In this document: piece after piece, positions 51,357 through 59,548 of the stretch
Position numbering within the stretch: position 1 is the first letter of the stretch
Layout of the letters: every line of letters starts with the position of its first letter
Assembly (NCBI GenBank): GCA_040381075.1
Contig: JBEIHX010000012.1
Location: forward strand, 1-64,000
Direction of reading: 5' to 3'
DNA: 64,000 nt
Origin: JBEIHX01 sp040381075
Lineage (GTDB): Bacteria; Pseudomonadota; Alphaproteobacteria; Caulobacterales; Aquidulcibacteraceae
The notes under the pieces: generated by a model
What the model was told of the DNA's origin: nothing
Databases searched by the model: none
Seen by the model: only the letters and a program-made list of their open reading frames with translations
Made by a program: the position numbers and the translations under genes

Positions 51357-54300
51357 CTAACGCGCACTTTCAGAAGCGCCAGAGCGCAATCGTTCCACGG
51401 TCCATGGTTCTGAGCGCCCGCGCCATATCCGGGCGCTCAGGGTCTTGGCGTCCTTGGCGATCATGTACAGCGCAGGCGTCAGCAGGAGCGTGACTGGCAT
51501 GCACAAAAGAACGCCGAACGCCAGGGCGATGATCATCGGTTTCAGGAACTGTGCGCTGACGGATCTTTCGAACATCATCGGCGCAGTGCCCACGAACTCG
51601 GTGATCGATGTCAGGAAGATCTGCCGGAACCGCGAGACCGACGCTTCAATGATGCGGTCCTGCGCCTCATGCGTGGTGAAGGAAAGCACCGGCCTGCGCT
51701 CATCGTCCGTGAGCATCCGCTCAACATCGTCGGGCGAGCAATCCTGCGCTTGTGCATCGGCGGTTGGCGCGCCGCCTCCCCCGCGCAGCGCCGCAAGGCG
51801 CGCGAGCGCCTGGCGGGCCATGATGGCGTTGGCCTTGTCGATGAGGACCACGTTGTCATTGACCACCACGCCTGCCGCAGCGACCAGACCAAGCCATGAA
51901 AACAGCGCAAAGGTCGACCCGCCCAGAAAGTGTCCGATCACGGCGCCGACAAAGGCGAAGGGAATTACGGACATGATCAGAAGCGGCGTCGAGTATGCGC
52001 GGAAAATCACTGCAAGCAGCATGTACATGCCCGCCAGTGCAACCAGAACCAGGCGTGCAAACTCTGCAAAGAACTCCTGTTCGCCCTGCTGTTCGCCGAT
52101 GTTTCGCCGGCTGACGGTCGGGTGTCGCGCCTCGAAGTCAGGCCAGAAATCATCGTCGAGCGCCGTCAGGATCTCCTTGGCGCTGCCTTCACCGGCCTCA
52201 ACCGACACCACGATCGAGCGCTTCCGGTCGCGTCGGTCGATCGTCGTCACGCCCGGTGAAAATTCCGCTTCGGCGACGGCATAGAATGGAACCTCGCGGC
52301 CGTCCGGGGTGCGCAGCCGGAAGTCGCGCAGGCTGTCGAGCGTCCGACGCTCGGTCTGAGGGTAGCGCACATAGACGCGCACGTCCTGCCCATTGGCGGG
52401 AAGGCGCTGCACCTCCTCGCCGAAATAGGCCTGACGCGCCTGCATCGTGACGTCAGCCAACGTCAGGCCAAGCTGCTCAGCGCCAGGGCGGAGCGAAATG
52501 CGCAGCTCCTCAGTGGGACTGTCTTCGCTGTCGCTGACGTCAAACACGGCCGCATACGTGCGCAGCTCCGCCTTCAAGTCCTCCACCGCGGCGCGCAGTT
52601 CCTCAGTGTCCGGGGAGGACAGCGCGATGTCGAGCGCGGCACGGTCATTGTCAAAACTTGTCGCGATGTCGACCTTCTCCGCATCGGGGATGTCGCCAAC
52701 GCGCGCCTGGAGCCGGCGGGCGATTTCCTTGGTCGATACGTCGCGCGCCTCGGGCGGCGTCAAAATGATGTAGCCGGTGATCTGACGGTCCGTCGTGGTC
52801 ATGTACCAGCTTCGAACAGCCCCGCGCGACAGCGGTTCTCCGGTCTTCGGATCCTTGTAGACCAGATCCTGGGTGTCGCCTTCAAAGGCGACGCGCGCTG
52901 CGTCGAGGTGAGCGGCGACCTGCCTGGTCCGCTCGAAGGGCGTGCCGGCCGGCATGGTGACCGAGACGCGCATGAAGTCGTTCTCGACATCCGGCATGAA
53001 GGACTGCTTGACGCGCCCGGAAGAAAACAGGCCGATGGCGAGCGCAAACACCGCCACGAAGACAGCGAGCGTGACATAGCGCCAGCGCACGGCGCGCCTC
53101 AACAGCGGCTGATAGACGGTGTCGGCGAACCAGATGACCGAGTTGGCGCAGCGTTGCTGCAGGGCCATCAGACGGCCGCTGAAGCCCTTGCGGATGGCGA
53201 CGGGGCGGACGTGGGCGAGGTGCGCGGGAAGAATGATCAGGCTCTCGATCAGCGAGAAGATCAGCGTCGACATCACCACGATCGAGATTGCCCGGGTGAA
53301 TTGCTGGACTTCGCCTGTGAGGAACATCCACGGCAGAAAGGCGATCATGGTGACGAAGACCGACGCCATCAGCGGCTTGAGAACCATCTGCGTCGCCAGA
53401 ATGGCCGAATCCGCCCCGGTATGGCCGCGCTCCACCCGCTCGTAAATCGCCTCCCCGACGATGATGGCGTCATCCACCATGATGCCGAGGACCAGCAGGA
53501 AGCCGAATACGGTCATGAAGTTCAGGGAGACGTCGGCGTAAGGCAGGATGATGAAAGAGCCCGCAAAGGCGGTGATGACGCCAAGCGTCGCCCAGAACGC
53601 CACCATCGGATGCAGCGTCAGGAGCAGCAGCAGGAAGATCAGGACAAAGCCCTGCAGGGCGTTCTGGAACAGGATGTCGAGCAGGCTCTCGTAATCCTGC
53701 GCGTTGTCATAGACCATCGACAGCCGCACGCCCTCCGGCAGGCGGCCCGACGCGTTGAGGGTCTGCATGTAGTCGCGAACCGACGCCGACGTCTTGGACA
53801 GGTTGAAGCGGTCCGCGGCCTGGATCACAATCATCGTGGCGGGTTCGCCGTCCTGGCGGCTCTCCAGATTGTAGTCGGCAAAGCCGTCGACGACCTTTGC
53901 AAGGTCGCCCACGCGCACCGTCGATCCGTCGGCGGTCTGGCGCACCACGATCGTTTCAAAGTCAACGCCGGTTTCGCCGAGATTGCGGGCGCGCAGCTGG
54001 TAGTCGCCCGCCGCCGTGCGCACCACGCCTGACGACAGATCAATCGATGTCGCGCGCACCGCCCGGGCGACCTCGTCAAAGGTCACTGCGTAGCGGCGCA
54101 GGGCCTCCTCAGAAACCTCAATCGAGATCTCGCGCGGACGACGGTCGCTGATGATGGTGAGCGCGCCGCCCGGCAGCGCCGCAATCTCTGCGCGCACCCG
54201 CTCGGCGAGGTCGTAGAGCGTGCGCTCACTGACATCGCCATGCAGCGCCAGCATCACCGCCCAGTCGCGATAGACGCTCTGGCGCACCCGCAGCGGCTCA

Positions 54301-54671
54301 AGATCGCGCGGCAGGCCCGAGATCGATTCCACCTGGGTCTTGACCTCGTCCAGCAGGACATTGACGTCCTTGGACGGGTCGGCGGCGAGATAGATCCAGC
54401 CATATCCTTCATTGGCCTGACTGCGGATCCGCCGGATCCCGTCGATCGAGGAAACGGCCTCTTCAACACGCGTCACGACCTGGCGCTCGACATCCTGCGG
54501 GCTTGCGCCAATCCAGGTCGCCTCGATCTCCACCCCCTGGTCTCTGATCCCAGGCTGGAATTCGCGGTCCATCATGAAAAAGCTTATGAGGCCGAACACG
54601 ACGCTCAGCACCATGACGAGATTGCCTGCGACCGGGTTCTTGCCCCACCAGGCGACGATAGCCTTCATCAT
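51357..54671 (-). CDS. RND efflux transporter permease (AcrB/MexF-like)
   Basis: Inner-membrane proton-driven efflux pump, 1104 residues, twelve helices with two large periplasmic loops. Helix 4 has the proton-relay motif GIMVDDAIIVGEAI, and the first TM AWWGKNPVAGNLVMVL with the GVEIEATWIGASPQDVER start of the pore domain. An unusual insert of about 45 residues (about 960-1004, GGGGAPTADA... to SFTTHEAQD) lies in the cytoplasmic loop after helix 10. ATG at 54671 overlaps the adaptor stop (ATGA) and follows a G-run. It is the last gene of a three-gene tripartite pump operon. Confidence 0.93.
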   Translation of the reverse strand: MMKAIVAWWGKNPVAGNLVMVLSVVFGLISFFMMDREFQPGIRDQGVEIEATWIGASPQDVERQVVTRVEEAVSSIDGIRRIRSQANEGYGWIYLAADPSKDVNVLLDEVKTQVESISGLPRDLEPLRVRQSVYRDWAVMLALHGDVSERTLYDLAERVRAEIAALPGGALTIISDRRPREISIEVSEEALRRYAVTFDEVARAVRATSIDLSSGVVRTAAGDYQLRARNLGETGVDFETIVVRQTADGSTVRVGDLAKVVDGFADYNLESRQDGEPATMIVIQAADRFNLSKTSASVRDYMQTLNASGRLPEGVRLSMVYDNAQDYESLLDILFQNALQGFVLIFLLLLLTLHPMVAFWATLGVITAFAGSFIILPYADVSLNFMTVFGFLLVLGIMVDDAIIVGEAIYERVERGHTGADSAILATQMVLKPLMASVFVTMIAFLPWMFLTGEVQQFTRAISIVVMSTLIFSLIESLIILPAHLAHVRPVAIRKGFSGRLMALQQRCANSVIWFADTVYQPLLRRAVRWRYVTLAVFVAVFALAIGLFSSGRVKQSFMPDVENDFMRVSVTMPAGTPFERTRQVAAHLDAARVAFEGDTQDLVYKDPKTGEPLSRGAVRSWYMTTTDRQITGYIILTPPEARDVSTKEIARRLQARVGDIPDAEKVDIATSFDNDRAALDIALSSPDTEELRAAVEDLKAELRTYAAVFDVSDSEDSPTEELRISLRPGAEQLGLTLADVTMQARQAYFGEEVQRLPANGQDVRVYVRYPQTERRTLDSLRDFRLRTPDGREVPFYAVAEAEFSPGVTTIDRRDRKRSIVVSVEAGEGSAKEILTALDDDFWPDFEARHPTVSRRNIGEQQGEQEFFAEFARLVLVALAGMYMLLAVIFRAYSTPLLIMSVIPFAFVGAVIGHFLGGSTFALFSWLGLVAAAGVVVNDNVVLIDKANAIMARQALARLAALRGGGGAPTADAQAQDCSPDDVERMLTDDERRPVLSFTTHEAQDRIIEASVSRFRQIFLTSITEFVGTAPMMFERSVSAQFLKPMIIALAFGVLLCMPVTLLLTPALYMIAKDAKTLSARIWRGRSEPWTVERLRSGASESAR

Positions 54672-55969
54672 GGCGTCATTCCCCCCCGGCCGGTTTCGCC
54701 CTGGGCTGCGCGCGGCGGGGCCGGCCCGGCGGCGCCGCCTTGGCCCGTCACGGCGACTTTCTGGCCGGGCATAGCGGCGGCCAGGGCCGACGTGACCACC
54801 CGTTCGCCAGGCTTGAGGCCGCTTCGGAAATAGGCGCCACTCTCGTCGCTCCATGCCGGACGCAGCTGGCGCACCTCGAGCAGGCCGTCCGGCGAGACGA
54901 CGAGCACCTCATCGGCCTTGCGCAGCGCAACGCGGGGAATGCGAATGAAGGTTTCGCTGCGCGCCGCCTCGATCACCGCGTCCACAAACAGACCGGGCGC
55001 CAGGGGCTGGGGATGGCGCGCAGCGAAGGGCGCCGGGGCTTCGACGACGGCGAAAGCCTGGCGGGTGCGCCCGTCCAGGGCCGCTTCCGTGCGCACCAGG
55101 CGGGCGTCCCAGGCGCGCGGCGCGCCGCCGATCGTCGCCTGCAGGACCGCGCTTGGTCCTGGCTGCGTGCGGCTGGCTGTGAACCCAAGCGTCAGGCCAA
55201 GCGCTGCAAGGTCGGCGTCCGTCAATGGAAGGCGGACTTCCGCCGCATCCGTGGCGAACGCCGAGCCGACCGATGCGCCAGGTCCGACGAACTGGCCGAC
55301 TGCGGCCATGCGTTCGCGCACGCGGCCCTCGAAGGGGGCGACGATTGCGGTGCGCTGCAGGGCCAGGCGCGCTTCTTCCAGCCCTGCCTGCGCTGCGGCG
55401 AGGGCGGCGCGGGCTTCCGCCAGCTGCGGTTCGCGCAGCGCCAGCGGGGAAGGCTCGCCGCGGCCGAGCTCCGCCCAATCCTGGCGCGCCAGCGCAGCCT
55501 CGGCCTCTTCGCGGAGCAGGCCCTGGCGGGCCTGGGCGACCCGCGCCTCCTGCTGCACCACCGAGAGCCGGTAGTCCGCCTCGTCCAGACGGGCGAGAAC
55601 CTGGCCGCGCGCAACGCGCGCGCCGGCCGCGAAATCCGGACTGATCCAGGCGATCCGGCCGCTCACCTGTGAGGTGAGCTGGGCTTCCTGCCTGGGCCGC
55701 ACCTCGCCCTGGGCGCGCACCCGCAGGCGCAGCGTCACAGTTTCCGCCGGGGCCACGAACACCGCAGGCGGACGCACCGCTTCCTGCTTCTTCTCCGGCT
55801 TGCTTCGGGTCTGCTGCAGCACGACGCAGCCGGCCACACCCACGCCAATGATGGCGGCAGGAACCGCAAGCATCCAGATCCGCCGCGCGGTCATCCCGCG
55901 CGGCTGCGCGTCAGTGCCGCCGTCCTGCGCGCCTGCCCGGTCGGACATGGCTTCAGATCGATCAGACAT
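54668..55969 (-). CDS. RND efflux periplasmic adaptor (membrane fusion protein)
   Basis: A 433-residue adaptor that links the pump to the outer-membrane channel. An N-terminal anchor (about 33-50, with a possible lipobox VGVAGC) leads to the lipoyl half-motifs (LTSQVSGRIAWISPDFAAGARVARGQVLARLDEAD, in pieces from 100), a long coiled-coil hairpin (about 135-195) and the second lipoyl half TAIVAPFEGRVRERMA, then beta-barrel and proximal domains. ATG at 55969 overlaps the upstream OMF stop by eight bases, and GGAGAA lies before it. Confidence 0.92.
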   Translation of the reverse strand: MSDRSEAMSDRAGAQDGGTDAQPRGMTARRIWMLAVPAAIIGVGVAGCVVLQQTRSKPEKKQEAVRPPAVFVAPAETVTLRLRVRAQGEVRPRQEAQLTSQVSGRIAWISPDFAAGARVARGQVLARLDEADYRLSVVQQEARVAQARQGLLREEAEAALARQDWAELGRGEPSPLALREPQLAEARAALAAAQAGLEEARLALQRTAIVAPFEGRVRERMAAVGQFVGPGASVGSAFATDAAEVRLPLTDADLAALGLTLGFTASRTQPGPSAVLQATIGGAPRAWDARLVRTEAALDGRTRQAFAVVEAPAPFAARHPQPLAPGLFVDAVIEAARSETFIRIPRVALRKADEVLVVSPDGLLEVRQLRPAWSDESGAYFRSGLKPGERVVTSALAAAMPGQKVAVTGQGGAAGPAPPRAAQGETGRGGMTP

Positions 55970-57500
55970 CGGGCTTCTCCAGTGCAGAGCCCCGCGCCGC
56001 TGCGTCCTCACCGGAGGCGGTCTGCGGGGAAACGGTGGGTTGAAGGGGTGAACGCCCTGAGCCTGCAGGCCCGCCGGCCCCGTCCATCGGGGGCTGGTCC
56101 GGGCCGCCGCCCAGCGCGAGATGATAGCGCACCCGATTGATGGCCCGGTCGGCGCGCGTCGCAAGCACCGCCTCGTCGGCGGCTATGCGGCGTCCCTGCG
56201 CATCCAGGAGGTCGAAAATCGAGACAAGACCCTCACTGTACTGACGCTCCGCCAGCGCTTCGGCGCGGCGCGCCTCGCGGGCGGCGATCACGCGCGCGGC
56301 CTCCTGGTCGGCCAGCAGCATGTCTGCGGCCTGCGCATCCGTCACTTCGCGCCAGGCGTCGAGCGTGGTGCGGGCGTATCCGGCCAGGCGCTCAGCAGCG
56401 ACGGCGCGCTGTGCGTCGACCTCCGCGCGCAGCGCGCCGCCCCTAAAAATCGGCGCCAGCACGCCGCCGGCGATCCGGCTGGTGAGCGAATCGAGATCGA
56501 ATACCTCGGCAAGCTCAGACGCGCCGATGTCGCCGGTCATGGAGAGCGTGAGGCGGGGGGCCAGCGCCTTGCGCGCCGCGGCCACGTCCAGCCGGGCCGA
56601 ACGCAGGCGCGCTTCGGCCGCCGCCACGTCTGGCCGGCGCGCCAGGAGCGTGTCCGGCGCGCCAATCGCGGAGGCTGGTTCAAGCTGCGGCAGGTCGCCC
56701 TCGGCTGCAATGGCGCCGGCCGGGCGCCGGCCAAGCGTGACCTCAAGCCGGCGCGCCGCCTCGCCAGCCCCCTGCCGGCGCAGCGCCAGGCTGGCTTGCG
56801 CGCTCGCTGCGGTGGAGCGCGCCAGGCGCACATCGAGGGCCCGGGCGACGCCGCGTTCGAAGCGCCGCTCCACCAGCGCCAGCGATCGCGCACGCAAGGC
56901 CGCATCCTCAGCCGCCAGCGCCTCAAGCGCGCGCGCCTCCTGCAGGCGCAGCCAGCCGCTGGCGGTCTCGCCAAGCACCGCCAGGCGCACCCCGGCCAGA
57001 TCCGCCGCCGTCGCCGCCGCCCCAAGCCGCGCAGCCTTGGTTTCGTCGCTCAGGCGACCCCACAGGTCCGCCTCCCAGCTTGCGCTCAGCTGCAGGCCGT
57101 AGGTGTGCGTCTCCACGCTCTGAGAGCGCACGGCGCCTGCGGTCAATCCGGCGTCGATGTTCACGCTTCGCGTCGCCGCACTCTGGCGCAGCCGCGCGCG
57201 GACCTGCGCCAGACGCGCCTGGGCCGCCGCCAGATCGGAATTGGCCCCGAGCGCCTCCCGCGCCAGCGCCAGCAGGCCCGGGCCTCCCAGGGGGCTGAGC
57301 CACGCGAGCTCCGACACCTCGGCCGTTTGTCCCGCGCGCGCCGGTGCGCTGAGGGGTGGGCTGCGCCCAACATCCGGTCCGGCGGCCAGCACCGGGCCAG
57401 GTCCGGCGCCTGACGCGGCTCCCTGCGGCGCCGTTGCGCACCCCGCGACTGCAAAAATCGCAACGGCGCCGAGCACCCATGGGCTGTCGGAAACTGACAT
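55962..57500 (-). CDS. RND efflux outer-membrane channel lipoprotein (NodT/OprM family)
   Basis: A 512-residue TolC-type outer membrane factor. The signal peptide ends in lipobox AVAGC (about 21). Two OEP repeats are visible: SWEADLWGRLSDETKAARLGAA in the first half and the LLARRPDVAAAEARLRSARLDVAAARKALAPRLTLS signature (in pieces around 285-320) in the second. The C-terminal tail beyond 470 is Gly/Pro-rich. ATG at 57500 with GGCAGGG upstream. It is the first gene of the operon OMF-adaptor-permease; no local regulator gene is present. Confidence 0.92.
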   Translation of the reverse strand: MSVSDSPWVLGAVAIFAVAGCATAPQGAASGAGPGPVLAAGPDVGRSPPLSAPARAGQTAEVSELAWLSPLGGPGLLALAREALGANSDLAAAQARLAQVRARLRQSAATRSVNIDAGLTAGAVRSQSVETHTYGLQLSASWEADLWGRLSDETKAARLGAAATAADLAGVRLAVLGETASGWLRLQEARALEALAAEDAALRARSLALVERRFERGVARALDVRLARSTAASAQASLALRRQGAGEAARRLEVTLGRRPAGAIAAEGDLPQLEPASAIGAPDTLLARRPDVAAAEARLRSARLDVAAARKALAPRLTLSMTGDIGASELAEVFDLDSLTSRIAGGVLAPIFRGGALRAEVDAQRAVAAERLAGYARTTLDAWREVTDAQAADMLLADQEAARVIAAREARRAEALAERQYSEGLVSIFDLLDAQGRRIAADEAVLATRADRAINRVRYHLALGGGPDQPPMDGAGGPAGSGRSPLQPTVSPQTASGEDAAARGSALEKPDV

Positions 57501-57589
57501 TGCGCGACACCCTGCCTTGCCGCCGCTGGCAAACCCTGCGGCTCATTGCTGACAAATCGGACAATCCATTATGTTAGTCAATATGAATT

Positions 57590-57604
57590 TATTGAAAAAC
57601 AATA
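57590..57604. promoter_or_regulatory. AT-rich promoter region with inverted repeat TATTG-N5-CAATA
   Basis: A perfect 5+5 inverted repeat with an A5 spacer, in the most AT-rich part of the divergent gap between the efflux operon and phoR (about 57550-57610). A TTGACT on the minus strand (57576-57581) could be a -35 element of the efflux operon. The repeat is suitable for a dimeric repressor such as a TetR protein; no such gene is nearby. Confidence 0.4.
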
Positions 57605-57682
57605 TTTCCCCCTGCGGTGCGCGGGCGACTCCGATCAACATCGACGGCTACGCAAACCCTGCAGGCTTGAAGTAGTGTAAAC

Positions 57683-59161
57683 ATGATATCCGCCAGCCGG
57701 GCAGCCAGCCGCGCGCCCGACAGCGCATCGGACGCAGCAATGGACCACGAGAAGGTGATCAGGGCCGATCTGGTGCTGCGCAGGGCGCAACGTCGCCGTG
57801 ACCTGACGGCGTTCATCGCCCTGCTCGGCGGCGCACTCACCGCCGCCGCAGTCTTCGGCCTGATCGGCTGGCTGCCAGCCTTGGCCGTGACGGCCTTTGT
57901 CGCGCTCACCGGGGCCTGGTATGCTTTTCTGGCGGGCGAGGCGGATCAGGGCGCCGCCGTCGCCACCGTGCGGGCTGCAGCCGTGGCCGCCGTCGGACAG
58001 GATGGCGGATCGACCGAGGCGGTCGTGCGCCGATTGCTCGAGGCAATGCCGGACCCCGTGCTCGCGCTGGACGCAACGGGTCGCGTGGAGGCCTCAAACG
58101 CCGCCGCGCGGGCCCGGTTCCGGATCCCCGCCGCCGGGGCGCAACTGCAATCCTTTCTGCGACAGCCCGAACTGCTCGACGCCCTCGCCAGCGCCGCCGA
58201 AGGCCGCGTTGAGGACGTCGCGTACACCACCACCGGCCCCATCGCCGAGCACGTGCGCGCCCATGTGGCCGCCCTGAGCCTGAATGACCGACAGCTGCGG
58301 CTTGTCGTGTTTCACGATGAGACCCAGGCGCGCAAGGTCGAGCAGATGCGCGTCGATTTTCTCGCCGACGCAAGCCACGAACTGCGCACCCCCCTGGCGG
58401 TTCTCGCCGGCTATATTGAAACCTTGCGGGGTCACGCCAGGGACGACGCCCAGGCGCAGGATCGCTTCCTGACGGTGATGCAGGGGCAGGCGGAACGCAT
58501 GCGCCGTCTGATCAATGATCTGCTGTCGCTCTCGCGCATCGAACTCAATGAGCACGTGCCCCCGACCGCGCGCGCCGATCTCGGCTGGATTGCGCGCGAA
58601 GCCGTGGACGCCATGGCCCCGATCGCGCAGGCCCGCGGGGTGCGCCTGGAGATCACCGGCCCGACCGCCAGGGTCTGGGTCACCGGCGACCGTGATCAAC
58701 TCACTCAGGTGCTTCAGAACCTGATCGACAACGCCATCAAGTTTGCCCGCGCGCGCGTCGTTGTGGACGTGGGCGACGCCCTCGCGCGCGACGCGGCGAT
58801 CCTCGCCGCCTCGCGACGCTGGAGCGGTGCGGCCCGCATTTCGATCAGCCCGCCGCCCTCTGCAGCCGCCGAGGCCTTCGCCTTCGTGCGCGTGAGCGAT
58901 GACGGGAGAGGCATTCCGCGCGCCCACTTGCCCCGGCTGTCCGAGCGCTTTTACCGGGTTGAGGACCAGCGTTCGAGCGAGCGGACGGGCACCGGCCTGG
59001 GCCTCGCCATCGTCAAACACATCGTCAACCGCCATCGCGGGGCGTTGACGGTTGAAAGCGTTGTCGACGAGGGCTCTGCATTCGCCATCCTTGTCCCTGG
59101 CGCCGGCGCGTCGCCGCACGAGGCCAATGGGCCGGCGGCCGCCGAGGCGATGGCCACCTGA
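57683..59161 (+). CDS. phoR: phosphate regulon sensor histidine kinase
   Basis: Membrane sensor kinase for phosphate limitation; 492 residues. Two N-terminal helices (about 41-85, short periplasmic loop) are followed by a PAS domain (about 112-215), the DHp domain with H232 in DASHELRTPLAVLAGY and the HATPase domain (N box NLIDNAIKFA, G1 VSDDGRGIP, G2 GTGLGLAIVKH). A 20-residue variable insert lies before G1. With no large periplasmic sensor, it should read phosphate through PhoU and the Pst transporter. Its place upstream of pstB-phoU-phoB makes the assignment firm. Confidence 0.93.
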   Translation: MISASRAASRAPDSASDAAMDHEKVIRADLVLRRAQRRRDLTAFIALLGGALTAAAVFGLIGWLPALAVTAFVALTGAWYAFLAGEADQGAAVATVRAAAVAAVGQDGGSTEAVVRRLLEAMPDPVLALDATGRVEASNAAARARFRIPAAGAQLQSFLRQPELLDALASAAEGRVEDVAYTTTGPIAEHVRAHVAALSLNDRQLRLVVFHDETQARKVEQMRVDFLADASHELRTPLAVLAGYIETLRGHARDDAQAQDRFLTVMQGQAERMRRLINDLLSLSRIELNEHVPPTARADLGWIAREAVDAMAPIAQARGVRLEITGPTARVWVTGDRDQLTQVLQNLIDNAIKFARARVVVDVGDALARDAAILAASRRWSGAARISISPPPSAAAEAFAFVRVSDDGRGIPRAHLPRLSERFYRVEDQRSSERTGTGLGLAIVKHIVNRHRGALTVESVVDEGSAFAILVPGAGASPHEANGPAAAEAMAT

Positions 59162-59235
59162 CGGAACGTCCGCCTGCCGCGTCACCTGCCGCGCCATCTG
59201 CGGCGGGCGCTCGCGCGCGGTGCGCCCGAAACCGT

Positions 59236-59253
59236 CGGTCATGAACCTGTCAT
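59236..59253 (+). promoter_or_regulatory. Pho box (PhoB operator) upstream of pstB
   Basis: CGGTCAT-GAAC-CTGTCAT: two 7-mers 11 bp apart that match the PhoB consensus CTGTCAT-N4-CTGTCAT except one base in the first. It lies between phoR and pstB, 296 bp before the pstB ATG, so PhoB can induce pstB-phoU-phoB from an internal promoter. The tandem array at 59395-59538 would be in the 5' leader of that transcript. Confidence 0.75.
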
Positions 59254-59394
59254 GGAAGCTTCGTAGGAGGGAGACGGTGCGTCGGTGCAGGTTTTCGGTC
59301 CCCGAGGAGCTGGCGGAAGTCCTGCGCCCGGCGCAGGCAGGACCAGGCCCAGGCCGGACCCATTGCGCCAGTGGTTTTTCCAGCGGCGTCCCCT

Positions 59395-59538
59395 GGGGGT
59401 TGCGCCGGGGGTTGCGCCGGGGGTTGCGCCGGGGTTTGCGCCGGGGTTTGCGCCGGGGTTTGCGCCGGGGTTTGCGCCGGGGTTTGCGCCGGGGTTTGCA
59501 TCGGGGTTTGCATCGGGCCCTCTATCGGGCTCTTCACG
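59395..59538 (+). repeat. G-rich tandem array, 12 x 12 bp, in the pstB leader
   Basis: Units GGGGGTTGCGCC (3), GGGGTTTGCGCC (5), GGGGTTTGCATC (2) and two diverged copies; the variants occur in blocks. It is the longest array in the window. The plus strand has a G4-5 run every 12 bp, so RNA or DNA could form G-quadruplexes. A G5 at 59538-59542 is the only Shine-Dalgarno-like sequence for pstB. The 387 bp gap 59162-59548 also has the Pho box and a GTG with strong AGGAGGG (59277). Confidence 0.96.
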
Positions 59539-59548
59539 GGGGTCTTGA

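Noticed and set aside
49213..51360. 715-codon open frame on the plus strand
   Set aside because: It is antisense to the M13 peptidase gene, has low-complexity Arg/Leu-rich translation and no domain; high GC content keeps such antisense frames open.
52908..54032. 374-codon open frame on the plus strand
   Set aside because: Antisense to the RND permease; the Asp/Glu/Arg/His-rich product is typical of the complement of membrane protein codons.
59250..59537. Minus-strand frame encoding TPAQ repeats
   Set aside because: It is the translation of the 12-bp array (12 is a multiple of 3, so all frames stay open), with no ribosome site or signal peptide.
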